64,000 nucleotides of DNA, taken from NCBI RefSeq assembly GCF_031458395.1, contig NZ_JAVDYJ010000001.1, forward strand, positions 558,001 to 622,000, read 5' to 3'. The stretch comes from Enteractinococcus fodinae. GTDB lineage: Bacteria; Actinomycetota; Actinomycetes; Actinomycetales; Micrococcaceae. A program made the position numbers and the translations under genes. This document shows positions 26,309 through 35,214 of this stretch, in pieces (position 1 is the first letter of the stretch; each line of letters opens with the position of its first letter). Below the pieces are notes generated by a model. That model saw only the letters and a program-made list of their open reading frames with translations. It was not told where the DNA came from and did no database searches.

Positions 26309-26551
26309 CTAACGGTTGGATTTTCGCCGGTAGATCGCCCAGGTAATGATGGTGGCGGCGACCGCCCCAATAGCCAGGGCGCTGAACGCGTAGGGCAGAT
26401 CGCCGCGGGTGGCACCGGCAAATGCCCTAAACCCCAGCCACGACACAAAGCCCGTGGACAGCGTGACTAATAGCCACAGGTAAATAACGCGCAGCCAACG
26501 GGGCAGCCCGGGTCCCTGGCCGAACGGCAAATGGCGACGGTGATACGACAT
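26309..26551 (-). CDS. Small two-helix membrane protein
   Basis: An 80-residue protein from the ATG at 26551. It opens with a His/Arg-rich stretch (MSYHRRHLPFGQGPGLPRW), followed by two membrane helices (VIYLWLLVTLSTGFVSW and FSALAIGAVAATIITWAIY), and ends in a basic tail. It lies 7 bp upstream of the asparaginase gene and divergent from purD. The function is unknown. Confidence 0.65.
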   Translation of the reverse strand: MSYHRRHLPFGQGPGLPRWLRVIYLWLLVTLSTGFVSWLGFRAFAGATRGDLPYAFSALAIGAVAATIITWAIYRRKSNR

Positions 26552-26631
26552 AGTGGCCAGTCTAGTCGGGCTATCCACACATTTCAGACACACCGACCAC
26601 CCCGGGCCGTGAACCGACTACGCTTAAGGAC

Positions 26632-27915
26632 GTGAAAACTTTAGTCTTGGGCCCAGGTGGCCGCGAACACGCAATTGTGCAAGCCCTGCGCGCTGATCCG
26701 CTGGTTTCGGAGGTGCGTTGCGCGCCCGGTAATGCCGGAATCGCCAAGGAAGTTCCCGTCTACCCGATCGATGTATCCTCACCGCAACTGGTCGTGGAAC
26801 TGTGCCAGGAACTCCAACCAGACTTAGTCGTGGTTGGCCCCGAGGCGCTGCTGGCCGCAGGGGTCACCAACGCGTTGCAGGCCGCCGGTTTTGCGGTCTT
26901 CGGGCCAACGCACCAGGCCGCTCGCCTGGAATCCTCGAAAGCTTTTGCCAAGGAGATCATGGCCGCCGCCGGGGTTCCAACCGGTCAAGCCCACACTGCG
27001 ATAAACCTTGAGCAGCTCGAAGCCGCCCTGGATGACTTCGGCGCGCCGTATGTGGTCAAAGACGACGGCCTGGCCGCGGGCAAAGGGGTCGTGGTGACTT
27101 CGGACCGCGACGCTGCGATCGCGCACGGTAAAGCTATTTTCGCTGGCGGCGACCCAGTGTTAGTCGAAGAGTACCTTGACGGGCCTGAAGTCTCAGTCTT
27201 TGTTATTGCCGATGGTAAAGATGGGGTGGCGATGGCGCCAGCCCAGGACTTCAAACGGGTCTACGACGGAGATGAGGGGCCCAACACCGGAGGTATGGGC
27301 GCCTATACGCCACTGGACTGGTTACCCGAAGGGTTCACCAACGAAGTGATGGAACGCGTCGCCCGCCCGGTGCTTGCCGAAATGGCCGACCGCGGCATCC
27401 CCTTTACCGGCGTGTTGTACTGTGGGCTGGCACTGACGAGCAAGGGCATCCAAGTCATCGAATTCAACGCCCGGTTCGGCGACCCAGAAACCCAACCGGT
27501 CCTGGCTCGACTCCAAACCCCCTTGGGACAGTTGCTGAAAGCCGCTGCAGATGGCAAACTCAGCACGACGTTCCCGAGCCTAAAGTTCCGCAACGACGCT
27601 GCCGTCGGGGTAGTGCTCGCTTCCGAAGGCTACCCCGAGTCACCTCAGACCGGTGCCCAAATCAGTGGGGTTCGCGAAGCCGCTAAACAGGAGAACGTTT
27701 CCATCCTGCATGCCGGTACTACCGCCGGTGATACCGGAGAATTCACGGCCTCCGGGGGTCGCCTCCTCACAGTCGTGGCCACTGGCTCTGACTTGGCCGA
27801 AGCCCGAGACACAGCGTATAAAGCCGTCGAAACCATTTCGATCCCCAATGGTCACTACCGCACCGATATCGCGGCCAAAGCGATCAACGGCGAGATCACG
27901 ATTCCGGGAGCCTGA
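26632..27915 (+). CDS. purD: Phosphoribosylamine-glycine ligase
   Basis: PurD joins glycine to phosphoribosylamine, the second purine step. The 427 residues start at a GTG behind AAGGA. MKTLVLGPGGREHAI is the family N-terminus; the ATP-grasp domain contains VVKDDGLAAGKGVVV and GPEVSVFVIADG, and the C-terminal part has NTGGMGAY and FNARFGDPETQP. It is 3 bp upstream of purC, forming a purDC pair. The divergent partner is a small membrane protein gene. Confidence 0.97.
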   Translation: MKTLVLGPGGREHAIVQALRADPLVSEVRCAPGNAGIAKEVPVYPIDVSSPQLVVELCQELQPDLVVVGPEALLAAGVTNALQAAGFAVFGPTHQAARLESSKAFAKEIMAAAGVPTGQAHTAINLEQLEAALDDFGAPYVVKDDGLAAGKGVVVTSDRDAAIAHGKAIFAGGDPVLVEEYLDGPEVSVFVIADGKDGVAMAPAQDFKRVYDGDEGPNTGGMGAYTPLDWLPEGFTNEVMERVARPVLAEMADRGIPFTGVLYCGLALTSKGIQVIEFNARFGDPETQPVLARLQTPLGQLLKAAADGKLSTTFPSLKFRNDAAVGVVLASEGYPESPQTGAQISGVREAAKQENVSILHAGTTAGDTGEFTASGGRLLTVVATGSDLAEARDTAYKAVETISIPNGHYRTDIAAKAINGEITIPGA

Positions 27916-27918
27916 GCG

Positions 27919-28818
27919 ATGACTGACACCGCACCACAACTTGACGGCTGGCGGCACGTGTATTCGGGTAAGGTCCGGAACCTCTATGAGCCGGCCGAGA
28001 CCGAACCCGGGCAATCCGAGACGCTCCTGGTCGTGGCAACGGACCGGATTTCGGCTTTCGATCACATCTTGTCTCCGGGGATCCCGGACAAGGGCAAGAT
28101 CCTGACGCAGTTATCCCTCTGGTGGTTCGAGCGGCTGGCCGATGAGATCGCGGTGCCCAATCACGTGGTCTCCACGGAGGTCCCGGCTGCGGTAGCTGGA
28201 CGAGCGATGGTCGTGCAGCGGTTGAGTATGTTCCCCATCGAAGCCATCGCCCGCGGGTATCTGACTGGCTCTGGGCTGGCAGAATATCGGGCCAACGGCA
28301 CCGTAACCGGTATCCAGCTTCCAACCGGCCTGGTGGACGGCTCCAAACTCGAGCCCGCGATCTTCACGCCTTCGGCTAAGGCCGAAGTGGGCGAGCACGA
28401 CGAAAACATTCCCTTTGCCGAAATGGTCCACCGTATCGGTCAAGAACCCGCCGAGGATATCCGGACCAAGACCTTGGAGCTGTATACGACAGCCGAACGC
28501 ATCGCACGGGCGGCTGGCATTATTCTGGCGGATACGAAGATCGAGTTTGGGACTGACGCTGACGGGGTCATCACCTTGGGTGATGAGGTCCTGACCCCGG
28601 ACTCGTCACGGTTCTGGGATGCCGAAACCTACCAGCCTGGGCGCTCGCAGGAGTCTTTCGACAAGCAGTTTGTCCGGGATTGGTTGGCATCGGAAGCGTC
28701 CGGCTGGGATCAGGCTTCCGATACTCCGCCCCCGGCATTGCCCGACGAGGTCGTCGAAAAAACTGCGCAACGTTACCGCGAAGCATTCCGGCGACTCACG
28801 GGTCGCGCCTTCGACTAA
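27919..28818 (+). CDS. purC: SAICAR synthetase
   Basis: PurC condenses CAIR with aspartate. The 299 residues include HVYSGKVRNLYEP, DRISAFDHILSPGIPDKG, the catalytic region ARGYLTGSGLAEY, and DTKIEFGTDADGVITLGDEV, all characteristic of the longer PurC form found in actinobacteria. It starts 3 bp after purD. The last four bases overlap the stop of the convergent metallophosphoesterase gene, leaving no room for a terminator. Confidence 0.97.
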   Translation: MTDTAPQLDGWRHVYSGKVRNLYEPAETEPGQSETLLVVATDRISAFDHILSPGIPDKGKILTQLSLWWFERLADEIAVPNHVVSTEVPAAVAGRAMVVQRLSMFPIEAIARGYLTGSGLAEYRANGTVTGIQLPTGLVDGSKLEPAIFTPSAKAEVGEHDENIPFAEMVHRIGQEPAEDIRTKTLELYTTAERIARAAGIILADTKIEFGTDADGVITLGDEVLTPDSSRFWDAETYQPGRSQESFDKQFVRDWLASEASGWDQASDTPPPALPDEVVEKTAQRYREAFRRLTGRAFD

Positions 28819-29786
28819 TCGCTGGCTGCGACCAGATCAATCACGACGGCTTCGGGCGGGCAAAATGTCCGCAGCGGAACCGTGGGGGAGGCGCCAATCC
28901 CAGCCGTGACGTGCAGGTGAGTTGTGCGTCCGGCGGCCCGCCAGGTCGTCATACCGGATGCAAAACCGGTTGGTAAATCACAGTTGGACACGATTGCCCC
29001 GTAGGCCGGTAGCGCCACTTGGCCGCCGTGGGTATGTCCGGCGAAAACCAAATCTGCCCCATCAGCGGTGGCCGCGTCGAGCACCCGACGGTACGGCGCG
29101 TGGGTGACGGCAACTTTGAGCTCTTTCGGTTGGCCCGTGGAACCCTGATCCGTCTCAGGTTGGGCACGGCCAAATCCGGGCCACTGATCGGCATGCATAT
29201 GCGCATCGTGGGTGCCGGCCAGCATGAGTCTCAGATCGTTTCGAACCGGCAGCTGCAGGGTTTCATTGGCTAGGTAGTGCCACTGTCCAGGCGCCATAAA
29301 CCGGTCAAACATCGCACGCACATCAATGGTTTGGTGATGGTGCGATGAGGTTTCCATTGTGGTCGGGGCCCGCAAATACCGTAGCGGGTTAGCCGAGCGC
29401 GGACCGTAGAGATCATTGGATCCTGGAACGAAAACCCCGGGAATTTCCAGCAGCGGTTTCAGCGCAGCCACGACGTCGTCTACCGCGTCATCGCCCCCTG
29501 GATTATCACCTGTGTTGACGACGAAGTCGGGGTCCAGAGCAACCAGATCGCGCACAAAGTCGCTCTTGGATCGGTCTCCGGCGACCAAATGCATATCCCC
29601 GATATGAAGGATCCGAAACGGTGCAGCCCCCCGAGGTAAGAGCGGCAGCGCTTCGTAGCGGACACCGAAACGGCGCGCTGAAAGGTACCCGAACGCGGTG
29701 GCTCCAGCGGCAGGGAGGGCTCCGGCTGCGAACAGTTTGGCCGCGCCAGATAACATCCGACGCGGCCAACCAACTGTGTTAGACAT
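28815..29786 (-). CDS. Membrane-associated metallophosphoesterase
   Basis: A calcineurin-like phosphoesterase of 323 residues with an N-terminal hydrophobic segment (about 15-35) that may anchor or export it. The metal motifs are IGDMHL, VNTGDN, GSNDLYG (in place of the usual GNHD) and GHTHGGQ. The homologue Rv3683 has the same place after ponA2 in Mycobacterium. Its start overlaps the PBP stop as TAATG, so synthesis is coupled to a cell-wall enzyme. A role in envelope phosphate or lipid-linked substrate hydrolysis is inferred. Confidence 0.88.
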   Translation of the reverse strand: MSNTVGWPRRMLSGAAKLFAAGALPAAGATAFGYLSARRFGVRYEALPLLPRGAAPFRILHIGDMHLVAGDRSKSDFVRDLVALDPDFVVNTGDNPGGDDAVDDVVAALKPLLEIPGVFVPGSNDLYGPRSANPLRYLRAPTTMETSSHHHQTIDVRAMFDRFMAPGQWHYLANETLQLPVRNDLRLMLAGTHDAHMHADQWPGFGRAQPETDQGSTGQPKELKVAVTHAPYRRVLDAATADGADLVFAGHTHGGQVALPAYGAIVSNCDLPTGFASGMTTWRAAGRTTHLHVTAGIGASPTVPLRTFCPPEAVVIDLVAASD

Positions 29787-32107
29787 TAGTCTTCGGTGTC
29801 TTCAGTGTCATCTGCGGTGTCCGCATCCTCAGCTCCAGCCTCCGCATCAGCGGCGGACTCGGTGTTCGCGGTGTCTGTCGACTCATCGTCTTGCGATGAC
29901 TCGGTTTCGTTGGAGGCATCCCCCTCATCGGATGAATCTTCATTGTCAGACGAGTCATCATCGTCGGGGGAGGGGGCGGTACCTCTGACGCTGACATCGC
30001 CGGTCGGACCGTCAAATTCGGGGAACGGGTCGGTGTCGTATTTCGGCCCGGCAACCTTCATGTATTCAACCCACATGGGTCCGGCAATCAACGACCCCCA
30101 AGCGTCCTGGAAGTATCGACCACCAATGGTCTTGTTCCGCAGGGTGTAATCTTCGCCGACACCACGGTAGTTCCCGACCCAAGATGCGGTCGATAGATCT
30201 GAGGTATAGCCCACGAACCAGGTCGAGGACTCGAAGTTGTTGGTACCGGTCTTGCCGGCGATTGGGAAGTCGAGTTCGCCTTGCGAAATGCGATCGTCAG
30301 CCAGCTGCGTCAACGTGTTGTTGAGTTCTTTCACGTTGTCAGCATTGAGCGCACCAGGAGAGCACTGGATTGGTGGCACGGTGTATTCGTTACCTTCGGC
30401 GTCCACGATGGACTCGATGGCGCGTGGCTCACAGTAGGTGCCGCCTGATGCCAGCGTGGAGTACGCGCTGGCCATGCTTAGCGGAGACACTTCATAGGCT
30501 CCCAGGGTAAATGACGGGTGCGACGGATCTAACGGCCCGCCGTCTGGACCTGCGCCGGTAATGCCCGCGGCCGTGGTGATATCGGTGATAGCACACAAAT
30601 CCGTTTCATACGCCGCAGCGACCGTAGCGGTGTTGATCGACCAGTAGAGACCGTAATCAGCACGCATCGTCTTCTTCATGTCGCCGATGGCGTTGTTGAC
30701 GTTCCATTCGCCAGTGACGTTTGCATGGCCTTTGTCGAGACAGTAGGCCGGGAATTCTGCACCGGTATAGTTATCGCGCGACGCGTCGACGGTGTCGCGC
30801 ATCGAGTTACCGGCACCCATCCAGGCCATAAACACAAATGGTTTCAGGGTGGATCCCAGCTGGAATCCGCCGCCGCCACCCCACTCATGGTCGACGTTGA
30901 AGTTCATCGAGATCTGACCATCTGGCAGGTCCTCACCGACGGCGTACTCGGTGTTTTGAGCCATCGTCTTGATGTTGCCGGTGTTTTGCTGCACGGTCAC
31001 CATCGCGGAGCCGACGCCCTCATTCTCGCCGGCTGGCACATTGCGACGTGCAGTATCCACTGCGGCTTGTTGGAGCTCAGAGTCAATGGTTGTGGTGACC
31101 TCGAGCCCTGCGCGATCGAGCATCCGCTGACGGGATTCACGATCAGGCCCAAACGCTGGGTCAGCCAGAATCATGCGCTGAACGTAATCACAGAAGTATT
31201 CGAAACCGTCGCGCGCGTGGTAACAACCCGAAGGCAGCGGATTCATGTCCAGTTCGATCTCCGAAGCTACCGCCTCATCGTATTCTTCCTGAGTGATGAA
31301 CCCATGGCGATGCATATTCCCTAACACCAGATTGCGGCGGTTGGTTGCACCTTCCGGGTTCGTTTCGGGGTTCAGCGCATTGGGGGACTGGACGAGACCG
31401 GCTAGCAGAGCGGACTCGGGGATGTTCAAGTCAGCTGCTGACTTGTTGAAGAAGAGGCGTGCGGCAGATTCCACACCGTAGGTGCGGCCTGTAAACAGCA
31501 CAATGTTGAGATAGCCCTCCAGGATCTCATCCTTGCTCATCTCTTTTTCAATGGCCACGGCCAGTTTCATTTCACGCACTTTATCGGGGACGCTCTTGGA
31601 ACCCGAAACCGTGGTGCGCAGACCGTTGAGGTTCTGATAGTTGACCAGCACGTTATTGACGTACTGCTGGGTGATCGTAGAAGCACCCTGTTGCGTATCG
31701 GACGTCAGGTTGTGCACCATCGCACGAGCCAAGCCTTCGCCATCTACCCCGGAGTGTTCATAAAACCGTTCGTCCTCGATGGCGATCACCGCATCGATCA
31801 TGTGCTGCGAGATGTCCTCAAGGTCGACCGGAGTACGGTCTTCGGCGTAGAAGGTCGCGATTTCGTTGCCGTCCTGGTCAAGAATTTTTGACGGCACCGA
31901 GACAGGTTCTTCATTGAGCTCGGCAGGGATCTCGTCGAGCATCTCGGTGCCAACTTGTGCAGCAGCACCTGCGAGCACGCCGGCAGGCAGCAGCATGCCC
32001 GCGCCGAGCGCTCCCAAGAGGGCTGAAATACCAAAGAAGGCGAGCAGTTTCGACAGTACGGGATTGCTTTTGAGCACACCAGATCCTGAGGACGTTGTTT
32101 TGGCCAT
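29786..32107 (-). CDS. Bifunctional class A penicillin-binding protein (PonA2-like)
   Basis: This peptidoglycan glycosyltransferase and transpeptidase has 773 residues. A short cytosolic start and one membrane helix (about 20-42) are followed by the GT51 domain with EDERFYEHSGVD and GASTITQQYVNN. In the penicillin-binding domain, the SxxK motif is S419-T-L-K422 and KTG is at 619-621. There is no PASTA domain; the C-terminus is a ~70-residue tail of Asp, Glu, Ser and Thr. It is the first gene of a pair with the metallophosphoesterase and divergent from the DUF4177 gene. Confidence 0.95.
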   Translation of the reverse strand: MAKTTSSGSGVLKSNPVLSKLLAFFGISALLGALGAGMLLPAGVLAGAAAQVGTEMLDEIPAELNEEPVSVPSKILDQDGNEIATFYAEDRTPVDLEDISQHMIDAVIAIEDERFYEHSGVDGEGLARAMVHNLTSDTQQGASTITQQYVNNVLVNYQNLNGLRTTVSGSKSVPDKVREMKLAVAIEKEMSKDEILEGYLNIVLFTGRTYGVESAARLFFNKSAADLNIPESALLAGLVQSPNALNPETNPEGATNRRNLVLGNMHRHGFITQEEYDEAVASEIELDMNPLPSGCYHARDGFEYFCDYVQRMILADPAFGPDRESRQRMLDRAGLEVTTTIDSELQQAAVDTARRNVPAGENEGVGSAMVTVQQNTGNIKTMAQNTEYAVGEDLPDGQISMNFNVDHEWGGGGGFQLGSTLKPFVFMAWMGAGNSMRDTVDASRDNYTGAEFPAYCLDKGHANVTGEWNVNNAIGDMKKTMRADYGLYWSINTATVAAAYETDLCAITDITTAAGITGAGPDGGPLDPSHPSFTLGAYEVSPLSMASAYSTLASGGTYCEPRAIESIVDAEGNEYTVPPIQCSPGALNADNVKELNNTLTQLADDRISQGELDFPIAGKTGTNNFESSTWFVGYTSDLSTASWVGNYRGVGEDYTLRNKTIGGRYFQDAWGSLIAGPMWVEYMKVAGPKYDTDPFPEFDGPTGDVSVRGTAPSPDDDDSSDNEDSSDEGDASNETESSQDDESTDTANTESAADAEAGAEDADTADDTEDTED

Positions 32108-32179
32108 GGTGGCAGTCTACCGGAAAAGCGCAAATTCAAATCTGTCGCAAAGCTCTTGGCGCAAGCTACGGTTAACGGC

Positions 32180-32347
32180 ATGAGCGATACAACAAAATGG
32201 GAATATGCCACGATTCCTTTGCTAATCCATGCCACCAAGCAAATCCTTGACCAATGGGGAGATGATGGATGGGAACTGGTCACTGTGATTCCAGGTCCAG
32301 ACGGCAACGCCCCGGTTGCCTATCTCAAACGTCCCAAAGAATCCTAA
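32180..32347 (+). CDS. DUF4177-like small protein
   Basis: A 55-residue protein whose pattern WEYATIPLLIH, then LDQWGDDGWELVTVIP, is typical of DUF4177. The ATG at 32180 has no clear ribosome binding site, so a leaderless transcript is possible. It is 10 bp upstream of ridA and probably in one operon with it. The function of the family is unknown. An in-frame TTG at 32156 would extend it into the PBP promoter area. Confidence 0.75.
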   Translation: MSDTTKWEYATIPLLIHATKQILDQWGDDGWELVTVIPGPDGNAPVAYLKRPKES

Positions 32348-32357
32348 GAGGAGCTCC

Positions 32358-32822
32358 ATGTCCACCATTGAACAGCGGCTTGAAGAAGCCGGGTATGCGT
32401 TGCCTTTAGTCAGCAAACCACTTGCTGCCTATGTCCCCACGATGCGCGATGGAAATACCATCTACACTTCGGGCCAGTTACCACTCGTTGATGGCCAACT
32501 GGCGGCCACCGGCAAAGTAGGAGAGACCGTCACGGTTGAAGACGCGCAGAGCTACGCACGCATCTGCGTGCTCAACGGGTTGGCCGCGATTAAAGCAGAG
32601 GTGGGTGACCTGGATAAGATCACCCAGATCACCAAGCTCGTGGGGTTTGTCTCCTCGGCCACTGATTTCGAGAAGCAACACATCGTTATCAACGGAGCAT
32701 CTGAATTTCTCGGGGAGATCTTCGGTGAGACCGGCACCCACGCGCGTTCCGCCGTTGGGGTTGCGATGCTGCCGATGAACGCGCCAGTTGAAGTTGAAAT
32801 GATCGTGAAAGTAGCAGACTAG
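32358..32822 (+). CDS. RidA family deaminase
   Basis: A 154-residue member of the RidA/YjgF family, which hydrolyses reactive enamine/imine intermediates in the cytosol. The elements YTSGQLPLVDGQL, the central SYARICVLNGLAAIKAE, and the C-terminal ARSAVGVAMLPMNAPVEVEM fit the longer actinobacterial form (compare Rv3678c). The conserved arginine is in the ARSAVG segment. The ATG at 32358 has a GAGGAG site. A strong terminator follows. Confidence 0.88.
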   Translation: MSTIEQRLEEAGYALPLVSKPLAAYVPTMRDGNTIYTSGQLPLVDGQLAATGKVGETVTVEDAQSYARICVLNGLAAIKAEVGDLDKITQITKLVGFVSSATDFEKQHIVINGASEFLGEIFGETGTHARSAVGVAMLPMNAPVEVEMIVKVAD

Positions 32823-32852
32823 CTACCGCTGCGAGCACCACGAAGTGCGGAT

Positions 32853-32903
32853 AACACAGCAACGGGGTGGGAGATAACTCCCACCCCGTTGCTGTGTTTT
32901 TTG
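32853..32903. terminator. Rho-independent terminator between ridA and crp
   Basis: A 21-bp perfect stem (32853-32873 with 32878-32898) around an ATAA loop, followed by a T-run on the plus strand. It lies between convergent genes and can serve both, with the A residues on the left arm giving Ts for the minus strand. Confidence 0.95.
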
Positions 32904-32909
32904 TACGTT

Positions 32910-33587
32910 TTAGCGGGCGCGCTGACGTAGGCGCTGCAGATCCATAATGATCACCGCGCGGTTTTCCAAGCGCAACCAGTCGCGCTGAACAAATTCCGCC
33001 AGAGCTTTATTGACGGTTTCACGCGAAGCACCCACCAACTGGGCGAGTTCTTCCTGGGTCAGGTCGTGAGCGACCAGGAGGCCATCAGCGGTGGGGCGAC
33101 CGAAGCGGTCAGCCAGATCAAGCAAAGCCTTTGCGACACGTCCTGGAACATCCGAGAAGACAAGGTCAGCCAGTGATTCATTGGTGCGCGACAGGCGACG
33201 AGCCAGAGCACCCAGCAGCTGCATGGAAACTTCAGGGGAGGAGTAAATGACTTTGCGGAGGTTTTCGTGACGCAAGCCGGCCAGGCTCGTGGCAGCAACT
33301 GCGGTGGCGGATGCTGAGCGTGGCGCAGGGTTGAATAGCGCCATCTCGCCGAATACTTCGCCCGGGCCAAGAATAGCCAGCAGGTTCTCGCGGCCATCCG
33401 GTGCGGTGCGGCCGAGCTTGATCTTGCCCGACAAGATCACGTACAGCTGGTCTCCGTCATCGCCTTCGTGAAATACGGAGGCACCACGGGATAGCTCGAC
33501 TTCTGTCAGCTCCGCGGTTAGAGCGCTGAACACCTCATCATCGAGATGCGTGAACAGCGGTGCATTGCGCAATACGTCTAGGTCCAT
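32910..33587 (-). CDS. crp: Crp/Fnr family regulator (GlxR/Crp type)
   Basis: A cAMP-responsive global regulator of 225 residues, matching the Corynebacterium GlxR and Mycobacterium Crp (Rv3676) group. The cyclic-nucleotide domain contains GEVFGEMALFNPAPRSASAT, and the C-terminal helix-turn-helix contains TQEELAQLVGASRETVNKAL. Like the mycobacterial gene it lies close to marP and nth. A TGTGG-N6-TCACA palindrome sits 160 bp upstream over a candidate -35 element, suggesting autoregulation. A second site lies upstream of acsA. Confidence 0.95.
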   Translation of the reverse strand: MDLDVLRNAPLFTHLDDEVFSALTAELTEVELSRGASVFHEGDDGDQLYVILSGKIKLGRTAPDGRENLLAILGPGEVFGEMALFNPAPRSASATAVAATSLAGLRHENLRKVIYSSPEVSMQLLGALARRLSRTNESLADLVFSDVPGRVAKALLDLADRFGRPTADGLLVAHDLTQEELAQLVGASRETVNKALAEFVQRDWLRLENRAVIIMDLQRLRQRAR

Positions 33588-33724
33588 GGTGGTGAAGGTT
33601 TCCTTACTGGCCTCGTGGGCCGAATCTTAACGTGCCTCGGTACTGAATCACTGGTCGTGACGTGCCGAGAAATGCCGGTTCGGGCACATAAATTGTAGTG
33701 CGTTTCGACATGGGCTTCTAAGTT

Positions 33725-33763
33725 ATTCTATCGAATGTAGAAGGGTATGTGGAAATCGTCACA
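33725..33763 (-). promoter_or_regulatory. Candidate crp promoter with Crp-type operator
   Basis: TGTGG-N6-TCACA at 33748-33763 matches the TGTGA-N6-TCACA consensus at 9 of 10 arm positions. On the minus strand a -10 like TAGAAT (33730-33725) lies 17 bp downstream of the hexamer overlapped by this palindrome. The remaining part of the ~308 bp between crp and marP shows no gene or other recognised structure. Confidence 0.6.
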
Positions 33764-33895
33764 ACCAGCAGCGAAATCTTTGTCTAGGATAGCCCAAAAT
33801 TTTTCGCATTGACTACGCTACTGACAGGGCGGTTCATGTGACTTGGTAAAAGCGACTACGCTTAAACACCTATAACCACCTCACAAGAGCAGCGG

Positions 33896-35089
33896 ATGGG
33901 ACGGTGGGAGATCGTAGCGCTTTCCTGGCTTGATTGGGCACTAATCGTTGTGCTGTTGCTCGTCATCGTCCTCGGATTTCGTCGTGGGTTTTGGATCTCG
34001 ATGGGGACCGTGAGCGGGGCGATCGCGGGAGTACTTGGCGGGCTGTGGTTGATGCCTGTGATTGTTGAACTGGTCCCGGCAGGTGTGCCCAGAATCATCA
34101 CGATGGTCGCTGTCACCGCGTTTCTTATTTGGTTTGGCATGTGGCTAGGGCGCAAAATTGGTGCCCGATTGCGGTTACATATAAGCCACCCCGTGCTGCG
34201 GTTGATCGACAAGTTCCTCGGGGCCATTGGCAACGCCATCGTGACCACGGTCTTGATTGCTGTGATCGCGTTTTCGATTGCATCCGTTGGGGTGCCTGGG
34301 ATTACCAGCACGCTCAAGAATTCACGCATCGTGTCGGTCGCCACCGACCTGACACCGGAAAGAGCCCGAGCCTGGGTGGCTCAAGTTCGGGCAGACGTGC
34401 TGGACTCTTCCGAATTGCCTGAACTCGATCTCGCCGGTGATGGAACCACCGTTGAAGATGAACAACATATCGAGCCCACTCGCGACGTCGAAGAGACCAG
34501 TATCTCGTCGGTGCGTATTACTGGCAGTGCTTATGAGTGCGGACAAAGTCAGACGGGTTCGGGTTTTGCGGTGGCTGGTGACCGGGTCGTGACGAACGCG
34601 CATGTGGTGGCCGGCGTCCAATCGCCCCAGGTCGAATCCTTCGAGGGGCAGTTATTTACCGGCCAGGTTGTAGCTTTTGATCCTGAAATCGATGTGGCTA
34701 TCATCGCTCTACCCGGGGCCCAACTTCCCGTTGTCGAGTTCGGTGATGTTCTTGAGCCCGGTGAATACGCATTTGTCTTAGGGTATCCCTCCGGTGGCCC
34801 GCATCAGATCGAAGGCGCCCAGGTGCAAGCCCGTGGGCCGGCAACGGTCGAAAACATTTATAACGAGAATCCTCAACTGCGTGATGTGTACCAAGTTGCC
34901 GCTGACGTTCGCCAGGGAAACTCGGGTGGCGCGCTGGTCGATGAGCAGGGGCTTGTCGTCGGCGTCATCTTCGCGCGCGCTGCCGAAGCAGAGATCGGAT
35001 ACGCGCTGAGTAACGCTGAGATTTCTGACCTTGTCGGACAGGCGCCCTCTCTGTCCGAGCCGGTTTCCACCGGATCCTGCCTGGAATAG
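33896..35089 (+). CDS. MarP-like membrane serine protease
   Basis: A trypsin-like protease anchored by four N-terminal membrane helices of the CvpA/colicin V type (about residues 8-125). The external protease domain has the triad His236 (TNAHVV), Asp266 (IDVAII) and Ser343 (GNSGGA). Two cysteines, one before the domain (YECGQS) and one at the C-terminus (GSCLE), can form the redox-sensitive disulphide known in mycobacterial MarP (Rv3671c), which is needed for acid and oxidative stress resistance. The 397-residue length matches. The ATG at 33896 lacks a strong ribosome binding site. It is divergent from crp. Confidence 0.92.
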   Translation: MGRWEIVALSWLDWALIVVLLLVIVLGFRRGFWISMGTVSGAIAGVLGGLWLMPVIVELVPAGVPRIITMVAVTAFLIWFGMWLGRKIGARLRLHISHPVLRLIDKFLGAIGNAIVTTVLIAVIAFSIASVGVPGITSTLKNSRIVSVATDLTPERARAWVAQVRADVLDSSELPELDLAGDGTTVEDEQHIEPTRDVEETSISSVRITGSAYECGQSQTGSGFAVAGDRVVTNAHVVAGVQSPQVESFEGQLFTGQVVAFDPEIDVAIIALPGAQLPVVEFGDVLEPGEYAFVLGYPSGGPHQIEGAQVQARGPATVENIYNENPQLRDVYQVAADVRQGNSGGALVDEQGLVVGVIFARAAEAEIGYALSNAEISDLVGQAPSLSEPVSTGSCLE

Positions 35090-35158
35090 TACGTGCTAGT
35101 CACCACGGGACTAGAAATTTTTCGGGATATTGTCCAACGGGCGGCAAGGGCGTAACCT

Positions 35159-35174
35159 TAGTCACATAAGTCTA
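35159..35174 (+). promoter_or_regulatory. McbR-like palindrome upstream of the NSS transporter
   Basis: TAGTC-N6-GTCTA differs at one arm position from the TAGAC-N6-GTCTA box bound by the methionine regulator McbR in Corynebacterium. Overlapping inverted repeats of TCACA/TGTGA type follow at 35161-35192, but their spacings (9 and 7 bp) do not fit Crp. It lies 41 bp before the ATG. This is suggestive only; no McbR gene is in the window. Confidence 0.35.
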
Positions 35175-35214
35175 TTGTGACTTGTGCTCACATCACATGC
35201 TCAAAGGGGTTGAA

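Noticed and set aside
35176-35192. Crp site upstream of the NSS transporter
   Set aside because: TGTGA and TCACA are 7 bp apart rather than 6, so it does not fit the Crp spacing.
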